A stretch of 64,000 nucleotides of DNA from Manis javanica (lineage: Eukaryota; Chordata; Mammalia; Pholidota; Manidae), in contig NC_133166.1 of assembly GCF_040802235.1 (NCBI RefSeq), positions 3,286,001 through 3,350,000 on the forward strand. The letters run 5' to 3'. Below are positions 47,140-59,223 of this stretch, piece by piece (within the stretch, counting starts at the first letter, position 1; every line of letters begins with the position of its first letter). The notes beneath the pieces are model-generated. The model made no database searches. It had not been told where the DNA came from and saw only the letters and a program-made list of their open reading frames with translations. The translations under genes were made by a program, and so were the position numbers.

Positions 47140-47490
47140 GGAGAAATAGATTAAACATTTAGACTAAGGAGTCTAAATACATAGACTGGTATTTCTTGAA
47201 ATATTATGACTATTGTTATATTATCAGTTGACAAAAAACATAATTTCAGTATAAGCATTGACAAGAGCCCCATCACTAGCTTCCCCCAGAAGAGTTCATC
47301 AGGTAATCAGTGTATCTTTTGAAGCATCACAAGGAAAACGTGGTGCAGGCTCCTCGGTTTATTCTGGCCGTCACCTCATCCACCCACAGAGCCATGCGTG
47401 TGCAACGGGCTGACTTTTTGTGTGCTTGTTCTGTATTTTATCTTATTTTATTTTATTTTATGAAATATAAAAGAACAGAAAGGCCTTTTC
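47140..47490 (+). repeat. Centre segment of second head-to-head structure
   Basis: Reverse complement of 18730-19070, without the LTR-like insertion that interrupts the first structure next to it. It contains an imperfect TTTTA run (47440-47462). Confidence 0.75.
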
Positions 47491-48755
47491 ATCATGAAAT
47501 GAGATTAGATATGACTGTACAGTATAATAATTATTATTCAAATCTATAGGTAGACAAATAAACATTATATGAACAAAAGAAAATACTTGGGAGAAATTCA
47601 TCAAGATGTTACAAGTTTTGATTTGTTTTCATTTTGTTACATTCTAATTTTCTCCTAGTGGACATATTGACTCCTATGGTAATATCACCCTTTTAAATAT
47701 AAAAATGTTTCATTGTGAAAAATGGATCTTTCCATCCCAGATGGTTTCAGTCACAGAGTAAGGAAGTATTTCTCTAGGAAGACCTTCTCCACCATTCTAG
47801 TCAAAATTAGGGCCTCACAAAGGAGGACAAACCCCCAGGCTCTCGAACGTGTGGCCTCTAAGGGAAAAGGCAACAAGTTCCTGGAAACCTAAGGGAGCTG
47901 CAATTAGTCCTTGAACTTATATTCTTAGAAACATGCTACGTAAAACAGGCCAAGCAGTCTTCTTTGGAAATTGGTCCCCACGGAAGACCAAATGTTCTGT
48001 GATCATCCACCCCCGGTACATAAGGGCCCTGAAATGACCAGCATGAGAGGCAAGGCTGCTCTGCTCCACTTATGTTCACAGTAGCTCCCAAGGTTCTTTT
48101 ATATCACAATTTCCATTTGATCAGGACCTGAACAAACGTTTTAGGTTGATTTCTTTTCACCTCAAATAAAACAAAATAAACACACTGATATTTAAACAGA
48201 ACTTGTCCAAAGGAAAACAAGTTTTATACTACAGAAATTTTTTTTACCTAAAATGGTTTTAAAATTTAATTTGTGAGCAACATTTGAGATTGACGATTTT
48301 CTACACAGATAATATTGGAATCAGGTTTCTTCCCATCAACTCTGACTCACAGTAGATACATTCCCAAGACTAGAGGGCTTTAACTAAGATCAAATAAAAT
48401 GGGACACTACTAGAAGAGAATGCATAACCACATCATTTAGACCTTACCAAGAGTAATGCCAAGATTTGTGGAACCAGAAATAGAGCGTTGATGGAATTAG
48501 GGACTAGAAGTAATGTATGTATTTTAGAAATGCAATATTTGGAAGACATTTGGTTTTGAATGATCAAGTTAGGAAAACATCATATGCTTTGCAATTAATG
48601 TTAATATATATTGCCCATTGTTTTAATACAGTCTTCTAAAGCCACCTACCTTGAAATTTCTCTGTCATGTATATTAAATGCCCTGTATGTTGGAAACCAA
48701 AGGATAGTAAATAATGCCCTAAAATTGTTTTTCTATCATTGTTTATACAAGTAAA
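47491..48755 (+). promoter_or_regulatory. Orphan OR upstream block (no gene attached)
   Basis: Plus-strand upstream block homologous to 16617-18390 (reversed), 26810-28740 and 34441-36390. It includes the core 'gtgtggcctctaagggaa' (47850) and runs to 'tctatcattgtttatac' (48733-48749). In intact units the coding exon follows about 500 bp after this point. Here the match ends at about 48755 and the DNA continues as the duplicon that in the 10-20 kb region lies beyond the receptor's 3' flank. A receptor and its flanks were therefore deleted and its distal promoter region left behind. Confidence 0.7.
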
Positions 48756-51150
48756 ATATGAAACAGCTTAAAACATGGGGGTGGTGGGGGAAAGGTATGA
48801 GGAACATCAGAAGTAATATGCTCAAGGTAGGGTCACTGAAAAATTGGCATTTGAGAAAAGATTTGAAGTGAAGGGTTGGTCATGCAAGAACACAGTAGGA
48901 AAGTGTTTTGGATGACAGGGTGGTGGGATACCAGTGCAAAGGCCCTGTTCAAAGAACAGTGCAAAGGAAGAGAAAGGACTATGCATTAAGAGATTCATTC
49001 TATGGGGTATGAGTATGCTGGGGGAGGGGTAACAGAAGAAACAAGAAGATTCGGTAAGTCACAGGAGATAAAGACTGTGGAGAAGAACACAGCCAGTGTG
49101 GAGGGGCTGCATGGGGACAGTTGGACTTCCTCTCTTAAAAAACCTTTTTCAGAGACCTTCAGTGATAGGGTCACACTGAAAGAGGTGAAGAAAGAGCTGT
49201 ATTTAGAGGAAGGGAATTCAGGCAAATAGATAGTAAAGAAAAGGCTCTATAAAATGAGTTCCTTTACCCTAATGTTTTGCATCACTTTGTTTTGGTAAAA
49301 ACTGCAAAAAAATGTCATTCACTACAATTTGTATTTCATCTCACTCTGATAATCCTTGTCTTTTTAGAGGAATTTATTACACTTAAAAATATTGTATTGC
49401 TCTATTTCTCTAATACATTTGTATTTTGTAATACCAATATTTTTATACCTTCCTTTTCTGGAAAATGTATTTTTTTATTTGTTGTTTTTAAGCTATTTTT
49501 AAATAGTTTATCTATCTGTACCTCCAACCCCATATTTTGAAAGGTGTATGTCCAATGCAAACACCTACTATATTTTACACTACTCTCTGGAATGAATTTC
49601 TCAATGGACCTCCAACTTTTGAGAATGAGTATAAGTGTACATTTGACTCTATCTGGTATCAGAAAGCCAATTTCATTCAATTAATTTTATTTTCACTAAT
49701 TTACATCTTTAGGAATTCCTGCAATACTTCTTAAAATAGACCTAGTTAGGAAATACATTCATATTTTTTATTTTGATAGAGAAGATATCATAAAGGTAGT
49801 GAAACAGACACAAACTCAAGGAATGCAAATGATTAACAGGAACATTATAAGGACACCCCAGTTTTAAGAGACTGAAAAAATAAAACCACTCACTATCTTT
49901 ATTTTGAAGTCTGATACATCAAACATATTTAGAATTGAATGCCTTTCTTGAGCATAGTAAAAACAAAATAAGATGTCTGGCAAATTTCACACACTATGAT
50001 CACCTCTGGAACATAGTCCCAAATATCACCTGGACGGGTCAAGAGCAAGAGTTCTGGGAGAATCTGTCAGGAAGACACCCTGAAGCCAAGGCACAGATAT
50101 GCACGACCCACTACGGAGAGATGTGTATTACAGAGTCTAGAGGGAAGGTACAGAAAGAGCAGCTAGAAGAGAGAAGGAGGGGAACGATACCAGACACGGA
50201 TGAAGAGGATATCAGAAAATACATATGGACATTTAATCATAACTTTGGACAAATACAATGTGTTACTCCTTCTTGTGATGAGACAGAAAAGGATGACCTG
50301 CTGTTTGCTCCTAAAAAGAGACTAACAAGGAAACATTAATAGCATGAAAAGAACAACTAGATATATAATTTATGAGTGCTAAATCATTATATCTTTGAGT
50401 AGTTTCATAAGTTGTCACATAATAGACCATAATGTGAAATGTCACATTGTTCAATGAAGTTTTCAAGGGGACAGAGCCAGCTAATATATATCATGGAAGA
50501 AAACTGAAAATCCCCAAATCAAATATATACATATACATACACAGACCCCTTCACATGAGCTACCTTCAGCCACACCCAGATCTGAAGATTGATTCTTTTT
50601 ATGGGAGGTTTGTTTGTGATGTAGGATACATGAGAATTCCTACCCAGTTTACTCTGATTAGTTTAAGTCATATATACAAAGCGTAATTTTATTCATACTT
50701 GTTTCCAGACCCTTACCACTAAGGAAAAACTTATATGAAAAATAATGTATCTGTTAATTACTGTGCCATCTTAAATATATCAGTAAGAAGTGTTTTTGAA
50801 AATTTTCTACAAATAGGATTTTCAACTAAATGAATATTTTTTTGAATGCCAGTAAACAAACTGTCAAAATACCAAAGCATGATACAAATATGAATAAGGT
50901 AGAATCCTCAACTTTAAAGAATTTTTCACTATGCTTCCCCAAGCAAAATGAAAGCAAGAAAATATTTATTCACAATTTCATCAGTGATACATTTGCTGGG
51001 TGGTGTGGAGAGCACAAATATGAATAAGGAAACTCTTCTGCCAAGGAGTGCACAGTCTTGTAGGAGAGAGAAGAATATTATAAATATGCACGTTTCTTTT
51101 AACAGCACTTCATCAGGTTGATCATCAATTCCTTTCAACATACATTGGAA
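48756..51150 (+). repeat. Segmental duplicon, inverted partner of 10210-12530
   Basis: See the partner at 10210-12530. Here the open frame equivalent to NFTHYDH…KEQLEERR runs 49935-50339 on the plus strand. No known domain is recognised in it. An L2-like 'gcaaaggccctgttc' piece (about 48940) lies at the left end. Confidence 0.85.
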
Positions 51151-51700
51151 ATTGATACCCCTCTCCTTGATTACTGCTCACTGAAATGACCTCAGTCTCC
51201 CTGCCCACTGCCCGCCGTCCAAAGCCAGGCTTACATTCACTTTTCTTCATTCTATACCCTTTTCTTTGCTCGCAGACTCTCAACTATCACTCTAGTCGCT
51301 CTAACATTACGAGTCATCATCTCCCATCTCCTCATTTTCTCCTCTCAGTCTGCTGATGGCTGACAAACAATGTGAAACCACATGAAAAGCACATCTACTC
51401 ATTGTTCACCAGGCTCCATGGCGATGGCGTGCCGCACATGGATGTTCAGGGATGGGTTCAGTCACTGCTCAGATGCTTCTTCCCTTGTTCATCTATGTCT
51501 GAATAATTTATGTTCTGACATGATGTCCCAATACAGTCCTTCCATATTCCACACAGCAAATAAAATAATGATGCACCTCTCGAATTTCTCCGAGACTCTA
51601 ATTTATGGTATGTCTTTTGAGGCCACTCTACTATATTCTGAATTGTTAGAGCAATTAAATGCCTGGACCCATCCAGGCTGGATTTCTTTGTCATATGCAC
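51151..51700. other. Intergenic, nothing firmly identified
   Basis: Moderately G+C-richer sequence between the duplicon and the next OR. Some phrases near 51160-51330 resemble old L2/MIR-type sequence, but not enough to call. This is the 3' flank of the minus-strand receptor. Confidence 0.3.
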
Positions 51701-51707
51701 ACACCTG

Positions 51708-52640
51708 TCATGGAAATAGTTTTCTCTGTGTGACTCTCAGGAGAGCATTTTTCACATCCTTGTTCCTCAGACTATAGATCAGTGGATTCAGCATGGGAAT
51801 GACAATGGTATAGAACACAGATGCCACCTGGGCCTGCATCAGGGATGATGTGTTGTCAGGCTGCAAATATGTGAAGATCAGAGACCCATAGAAGACAGTT
51901 ACTCCCATGAGGTGGGACGCGCAGGTGGAAAAGGCCTTCTGTCTGCCTGCCGCAGACTGGATGCCCAGGATGGCTGAGATGATGGCAGCATAAGTGACCG
52001 CGATGAGGAGAAGAGAACTGAGAGGCGTGAACCCAGCCAAGATGAAGATCACCAGTTCTGTGCTGAAGGCATCTGAGCAGGACAGAGCCAACAGGGCGGT
52101 GGTGTCACAGAAGAAGTGACTGATGCTGGAGTCACAGAAAGCCAATCGGCTTATGACACAGACGGATATCAGAGAGTTTGTGAAGCCTATGGTATATGGC
52201 ATCACTGCCAGCCAGTTACACACTTTCTGGGACATGACCACTGAATACAACAAGGGATTGCAGATGGCTGCATAGCGGTCATAGGCCATTGATCCCAGAA
52301 GGAAACACTCACTGCACACCAAACCGACAAAAAAGTACATTTGCACAAAGCAGCCCACAAACGAGATGGTTTTCTGTTCGGATTGGAAATTCACCAGCGC
52401 TTTGGGTGTTACAGTGGAGGAATAGACTATGTCAATCAATGCTAAATTGCTAAGAAAAAAGTACATAGGTGTATGAAGCTGAGCATCAATTCTGATTAAC
52501 ATGATTAGTCCAAGGTTCCCCAAGACAGTAAATAGGTAAACCAAGAAAAACACCATGAAAAGGCTGACTTGCAGTTCAGGGTGATCTGCAAATCCAGAGA
52601 GGATGAAGAGAGTCACCTCAGTGAAATTGTTCCCAGCCAT
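51708..52640 (-). CDS. Olfactory receptor, class II, intact (subfamily IV)
   Basis: Intact 310-residue receptor starting [10 protein letters not shown]. The frame is open a further 33 codons upstream, but this Met (52640) gives the canonical short OR N-terminus with the N5-F6-T7 glycosylation site. Signatures: GN 41-42, LHTPMYFFL 55-63, C97, [12 protein letters not shown] 118-129 (A replaces the usual V), loop cysteines 169/178/188, TY of TM5 in place of SY (216-217), [10 protein letters not shown] 235-244, [12 protein letters not shown] 282-293. It is a single copy with no relatives in the window beyond general OR similarity, so a one-to-one orthologue in other mammals is plausible. I recall a very similar human sequence but cannot name it safely. 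Upstream flank 52641-53140 shows no recognised repeat. Confidence 0.95.
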   Translation of the reverse strand: MAGNNFTEVTLFILSGFADHPELQVSLFMVFFLVYLFTVLGNLGLIMLIRIDAQLHTPMYFFLSNLALIDIVYSSTVTPKALVNFQSEQKTISFVGCFVQMYFFVGLVCSECFLLGSMAYDRYAAICNPLLYSVVMSQKVCNWLAVMPYTIGFTNSLISVCVISRLAFCDSSISHFFCDTTALLALSCSDAFSTELVIFILAGFTPLSSLLLIAVTYAAIISAILGIQSAAGRQKAFSTCASHLMGVTVFYGSLIFTYLQPDNTSSLMQAQVASVFYTIVIPMLNPLIYSLRNKDVKNALLRVTQRKLFP

Positions 52641-53169
52641 TCCTACTGACTCAGGCCTTTGGCTTACCTGCTTAATAACAAAAGTTAGAGAAAGATTTAT
52701 GCCTGAAGACCTAATAATCAGAGTTGACTCAGACCCCAATAATGCCTTAGACTCCGGATGGAAAGCATATAGTTAAGGACTTCAAGTTAATTAAGAACTT
52801 ACATGATTTTCATTGTTTGCATAAAACTGACAAACACTAATGAAAAAAATTGCAAGTTCACAATGGGTAACACTATAAAAAATACCTGTCTGGAATAAAG
52901 AGGTTCCTCCTGAGATATGCCATCCCTACCACTGTTTATGGATTTATACTTGGCCAATTTATCTTTGGAGTAAATTATATGATACTCCTGGAAGATATAA
53001 AACTCATAGAAGAGATAGTTTGTGAATGTAATGATACCTTTGTGTGTGGCAGTCTTAATTTCTTAATACCTAACAACTCTTTTACAGGGAGGGTTGCTTT
53101 AAGAGCTTAATAAGATCTTAGATGGACATTTGTGATAATTACTTAGACTCAGTAAAGTTTTCTAAATTT

Positions 53170-53285
53170 TGTAAAATAAATAAATAGAAACAAGGAAGAA
53201 AGGGAGGAGGGTGGAAAAAAAGGACTGACGAAAGAAAAGAATGGAAGGGAGAAGGGAAAAAGAAAGAGTAAAAGAAAATGAGAAA
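53170..53285 (+). repeat. Purine-rich low-complexity tract
   Basis: About 110 nt composed almost entirely of A and G with very few pyrimidines (aaggaagaaagggaggaggg, then gaaagaaaagaatggaaggg). A short CA repeat follows at 53693-53709. 53286-54970 otherwise has nothing I can identify. Confidence 0.7.
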
Positions 53286-53690
53286 TAGCCTGCCTTCTTT
53301 ACCTGCTAATGCAGGTATTTCTCTACAGCATACTCTTTCTCTCTGTTGGTGAACTAAGTCCACATGAGGAACTTAATCTATAATATAGTCAAATTGTTTT
53401 GTGTATGTAGTGAGCAACCATCTTTATTTCCAACAAGCACTTGGTTATCTATGACATCGGCCAATAGCCAAGTCACTGGCGAGCAGTAGTTGGTCTTATG
53501 TTGAGTATTTAGACTTAATCATTTGGGCCCCCCATGTTCAAACAAGTGTTCCTATTTATATACTCAATCATTCATTCATTTAAGAAGCACTGAGTCAAGG
53601 AAGGCATTTTATTTTGCCTGTCATTAAGGCACTTTTCTTAAAAGTTACTGGAAGATGCAGTCATGTAAAAAAGAGAAAGTTTATCGGGGT

Positions 53691-53710
53691 GACACACACA
53701 CACACACACA
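53691..53710. repeat. CA microsatellite
   Basis: Nine or so CA/AC units in 'gacacacacacacacacaca'. Confidence 0.85.
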
Positions 53711-54979
53711 GAATTACAAGAAGAATCAGATGAAAAATTAGACTTACCTGGGGTTTACTCATCCAGAGGAAATCTCCTTCTCTCTCAGCTTATTTTCCAT
53801 TTATTTTCAGGTTTATGATTACACCACACAAAGACAAAACATTGTGTAATTTTTCACCAATGTCATTAATTTTTGGCATATCATTGTATTTACCTCACAG
53901 TTATGAATCTCATGAGTTGTTAGTATAATTAATTAAGATTATTTTTATATGCCTTGAGAATTAAAATCTAATTTTTTAGCTGAAATCTTGATTCATATAC
54001 ATGGTTAGTTTTGCTTCCTGTGTCTTTCTAAAGCAGTCCCATGATGACGATTGTCTTCCTACATCTAGTGTGTTAAGCAGTCCTGTTACATCATCTCTTC
54101 CTCAGACTTAGAAAGGAACTGATCAATTAGCATCCCTTACCTCTTGAGATTTGTATTTTAATCGTGCCCCAAGGCCTGTTCTTAATTTGACTGGGATACA
54201 ACTCCAATGGATGCATTCAAAAATATGTATCCCTTACTTATGTGTATTTCAGTTTCAATGGCCATGGCCATACTGAAAAATGTCATTGGTATAGTTTTTA
54301 AGATCAGACTTATTTTTAATATATATATATACACACGTTACCATTCATGCCAACAAATCAGTTGCACATTTATTTTCAAGGCAGACATTCAGTGATTTTT
54401 ACTGGCTGTGCTCAGTGCTACCTACACAAAATCTTTGGCTGAGTATAAGTATGCATGTCAGAAAATGATCAAGAAACCTTAAATGACAATCAACTCAAGC
54501 TGTAATTATGAGCCTCTAATCATTCCATACTTCCAAAATTCAGTTCACATTGTTATCACACTTGTTTTTTGTTTATTTTCTAAAAGCAGCTTCCTAGGCT
54601 ATACCCCTATAAAGATTCTGGGTTAGTGGGTCTGAGATTGACCCACAAAAGTGAATTTTTCAAAATGCTTCAGGATCATTACTATTGACAAACACTTTGA
54701 CAAACATTAGCTTAGAAGGATCTCAGACATATCCAATAAAATCATTTTTCTACTGTGATTATTACATCCTCTTATTTTACTTATCTTTAAAAAAGATTTA
54801 GTATTACAAGGTTGAAACAAGATAGATTCTTCACTGAGGAAGAAAATGAAATGCATTTCTAATTCTAGTTATCACATTAGAGATCTTGAAAAGGCAAATA
54901 AAACTTTTCTAGATGTTCCACATCACATACTGATAATCAACATAATCACATTTTAGGACAAAAGAAACAGTACTACATT

Positions 54980-54994
54980 CCCCCCCCCCCCCCC
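54980..54994. repeat. C homopolymer (15 nt)
   Basis: Uninterrupted C15. A similar 13-nt run occurs at 31448-31460. Length in the assembly may be unreliable. Confidence 0.8.
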
Positions 54995-55559
54995 ATGTGT
55001 CTGGAGAAAATAAAACTTAGAAAGAATTGGGTTGTATACCTGAAATCTCAAATTTCCACCCATTTTCTTACTTACCCTTCAATACACAACTATTAAGCAG
55101 TTATTAGATATTAGATACTATATTTGTGTGAGACTACAAGAATCATATTTTCTCTGCTTTCTCAAAATTAAGTGTTTATTGCCTCTCTTGGGATTCAAAA
55201 CGTGTGTCAGTCCTTTAATATTCTGATATTTGGAGAGCTAATATATACAGTGGCTGTTAATTGGTAGGGACTATGTTTGACTACTACAGGATCAATGGAC
55301 ATTTAAATAATACTTACTCAATTGACTTCATATTTGCTTATAAAACTATTTTGAGATCTAATTACTTATCAGTTATATTTAATTTTTTTCTTTAGGTATT
55401 TGCAGACTGAGAGTTTCTATAGCTACTTCACCCAGCTTCATGAGTGTTAATATCTTATATGCTCATAGTAAAATTATTAATACCAAGAAACTGACCCTGA
55501 TACAATAATATTTACTAAACTACAGATTGTATTCAGTTTCACCAGTTTTTCCATAAAGC

Positions 55560-56469
55560 CCTTTTCTCTTCTCCAGGATCCAACCAGAATATCATGCCGC
55601 AATTCATGTTATGTCTTCTTAGTCTCCTGTAATCTATGACAATCCCATTTTCTTTCCTTTTCTTTCATGACCATGATACTTTTCAAGATTACTGGTCAAG
55701 TAGTTTGTAGAACATTCCTCAGTTTAAGTTTGCCTGATGTGTTCTCATGCTTAAATTGAGTTTGTTCATTATGGGGAAGAGTGCCAGAGAGCTGATACGA
55801 ATGCCCTTTTCATCTTGCGAGTGGCTATATGATGTCATTAGCAATTGCACTAGTGACGTTAAACTGAATCACTTATACTAGTGTCTGCTGGACTTTTTCA
55901 CTGTACAATTATGATTCTTTTCTTTGTAATTTATATACATTTAGGGGAGATAATTTAGACAATGTAAATATTCCATTCATACTTTTTGCCATCTATCAAT
56001 ATGTAGCCCCTTCCAATTAATACTCTGGTATTTGGTGGGAAATTTCCATTCCCCATATTCTTTCAAGATGTTTTTGTTGAAATTATTCTGTAAGAACAAG
56101 TTGTTCTTTCTTCCCTATGTATGCACACATGTATTCATTTATTTATTCCAAAATGCTCTCTTTGATAATTATTTTGCTCTACAGGTTATTGTCCAAGAGT
56201 TCCATCTTTTATTTTGTTGCTTAAATTGTTCTAGATTAGCTAATGAAGCTATCATCAAGTACCTTCTGTGTATTTTGCCCTTTGGACCTGCTCTTGTGCT
56301 TTTATTTTTTCCCTCACTTATATTCTGGCAGCACAATATGCCATGGGTTCATCTTATATTTTCTGGGACTCATCTCTAGAAAAATGTTCCTCAAGAATCT
56401 CTGATGTCTTTTATGGGAGGATGGTGTTTACTTGCACTCTTTTTATGTGTGCACTTGCATTCTTCCCTT
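55560..56469 (-). repeat. Old L1-type (L1M-like) sequence
   Basis: A long run resembles a well-known ancient mammalian repeat: 'cttagtctcctgtaatct', 'tttctttcatgaccatgata', 'gtagaacattcctcagttta', 'gtgtctgctggactttttca'. I believe it belongs to old L1M 3' sequence, but the assignment and strand are from memory. A younger L1 inserted at its right end (56470). Confidence 0.45.
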
Positions 56470-57134
56470 AAGAATATGTCATTTACCCTAAGAATGCAGC
56501 AGCCCAGTTTGAAAAAGACCCTATATGCACCCCTATGTTTATCCCAGCACTATTTACAATAGCCAAGAAATGGAAGCAACCTAAATGTCCATCAGTAGAT
56601 GAATGGGTAAAGAAGATGTGGTACATAGACACAAGGGAATACTATTTAGCCATAAGAAAGAAACAAATCCTACTATTTGCAACAACATGGATGGAGCTGG
56701 AGGATATTATGCTTAGTGAAGTAAGTCCAGCAGAGAAGGAAAAACACCAAATGATTTCCCTCATTTATGGAGTATAACAATGAAGCAAAAATGAAGGAAT
56801 AAAATAGCAGCAAACTCACGGGCTCTAAGAAGGGACTAGTGGTTACCAAAAGGGAGGGGTGAGGAAGGGCAAAGAAGACTGTGGGGTATCATGATTGGTG
56901 CACATGGTGTGTGTGGGGTCACGGGGAAGACAGTGTAGCTCAGAGAAGACAAATAGGGACTCTGTGGCATCTTATTACACTGATGGACAGTGATTGCAAT
57001 AGGGTTTGGGGGGACTCAATAATAAGGGTGAATATAATAACCACATTGTTTTTCTTGCGAAACCTTTATAAGAGTCTATATCAATGGTACCTTAATTTTT
57101 TTAAAAAACTAAAAAAAACAAAAGAATATGGCAT
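56470..57134 (+). mobile_element. L1 3' end (ORF2 C-terminus, 3' UTR) with target duplication
   Basis: Flanked by AAGAATATGTCAT (56470-56482) and AAGAATATGGCAT (57122-57134), a 13-nt target duplication with one mismatch. The body keeps an open ORF2 C-terminal stretch of 80 codons (56535-56777, with AKKWKQPKCPSVDEWVKKMW and WMELEDIMLSEVSPAEK), then the 3' UTR ('gactctgtggcatcttatta') and a short A-rich tail. It is 5'-truncated and the same lineage as 8982-9405 and 30383-30536. Confidence 0.9.
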
Positions 57135-57329
57135 ACACATTTTCAACTCTTTTAAATTTCCAAGTCTTTGTAATTAATAATTTTTCAAATGAAGATCTAA
57201 AATTGGAGACCACATTCATTCCTATGTCATATAATTACATTAAATTACTGGTTTAATTATTAAAAAGCATAAATATCTAGTCAGAAACAAGATCATCTCA
57301 AAGTGAAAAAGTAGATTTAAAAAAGGGAA

Positions 57330-58660
57330 TTTTTGCTTGGTTGGTTCTCTTAGTGATGGCTGGAGAAACTATCTTTGTATATAAACAAAGTCTTAGTATA
57401 TCTGAGAAGTTAATTTTTGTTGCCCTTCTATATTTTAGTCTACTGGGAAAATTCACCCTACCAATTTATAGCTTGAGTAAGGAATCTTTAAAGAAATCTG
57501 GATTCCTTGTGGTTTCAATGGTATTCCTGAACAATACCTCTGTCTATAATTTTGTAATATTTTTGAAAGGCTATTTCTTCATTTCATTCCTTATATTTGA
57601 TTTAATGTGATTCTGCTTTCTTAATTTTGGACCAATGACCATGTTCTCAAGTCAGTTTTTGAGTAAAAAGAACAGAGTAACTTTATGCCCTCAAATTGTA
57701 TCTTATAAAATCCATTGCTATTTAAGGGCTGAAGAGCATGATTACTCAATGTAGCTTCATTAATTTTCACATTATTTGTTTAGACTTTTTCTCTTATTCA
57801 TGAGATGTTATTATGCAGTGCATTCATTATATTTCTGTCCATAGGTTATAATAGTTAAACTTTTAAATAAACATAATTGCATCGATGAAATTATATATCA
57901 TACAAGTCTTTTGGAAAATAATTTAGCAAAATATTAAAATGAAAATATTCATGTTTGTTTCACCAAAGAATTCTGTTATTAGAAATCTATTGAGATGAAA
58001 ACCATTAGAAAAATGAAGAAGTTTTATACACAGACTTTATCAATATACTATAAATTAGTTTGTAAAATTTTAAAATGCAAGTTTAATATAACACAGGAGA
58101 CGAATACTCTCGTAGGCCTAATATAGAATTAAATTTTAGTCTGTGATTACAAAATATTCAGAACGCTACATGCCATGTCCTAAGGAATCCCTTATTAGGT
58201 AAGAGGTTTGTTTTTTTATTGAAAATTTGGTTATAACAGTGATTAGTTATAAAATGCAATGCTTTTATGATGAATTCAATCAAAATATTTGACAATGGGA
58301 TTATGCAGGCTTCATAGAAATAATGAAATAAAATTTGCAATAACACATTTGTTACATATTTATATAACTTTAACCATCAAGAGATAAGAAAAAAGTCTGT
58401 AGAAATAGATTTTAACAGATAAGATTTATTATTATAACAGATATCTATTCTATTCAATAGATAATAAACATTCTCTTCAAAAACTTAAAACCAGTGTTTA
58501 TTGATAGGAAGTTAGTAGAGATTCAAAATAATAATTTGAGAATTGGAAGGATCCAGATTACACAGTGACATAAAATTACTTTAAATTGAACACATTTTGG
58601 AATTAACAGAGGCAGAAAGAGGGTTTTCCTGAGTTTCCTTTACCCCATGAAAAGAAGAAA
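57330..58660 (+). repeat. Duplicon shared with 43255-44590
   Basis: Same-orientation partner of 43255-44590. A third partial inverted copy lies at 38880-39160. It precedes the 3' end of the receptor at 59224. No gene is seen; short frames follow from AT-rich chance. Confidence 0.85.
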
Positions 58661-59223
58661 CTTCTGAGGGTGAAGCTGCCATAAATGTTCTCTTCCAGGG
58701 ATATTGCAGGAAGGAGACAGAGACCACCTGCTCTGCATACTGAAAGATCACAAAACTTTATTCCCCATTTGTTCTGTTAAGATCCCATTTGTTTTCCCCA
58801 TAGAAGCCTTTTCTCCTTTTCCTTGACCCCTTCAGAGAGACATATACACCCCATCTCTAATTACTGAGCAAGCCAGTTTATTTGTGCACATATGAAATAT
58901 CTCTGTCTTTTCTCCCTTTCATCTGTCTTCTGTCAGTTTAATTTCCAGATACTCAAACATAAACCTATGAGGGTAAAGAAAAGTCGTCTTCCCTCGCAGA
59001 ATACATTGCATATGTATATCTACATATAAGCAGACACAGATACACATAATGCATGTAATATGTGTGTGTGTTGCCAAAAGCCAATGATGAATATGTCTTT
59101 ACACATATGCTGCCTAGAAAATACCATTCTTTTCTTCTCCCACAAGTCCCAAGGTATTTAACAATGTACCTGCCTGTAGCATCAATAAATATTCCTTAAA
59201 TGTTCCTGCTTGAAAATCCATGA

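Noticed and set aside
51382-51777. A 131-codon plus-strand frame
   Set aside because: It overlaps the antisense 3' end of the receptor at 51708 and has no similarity of its own.
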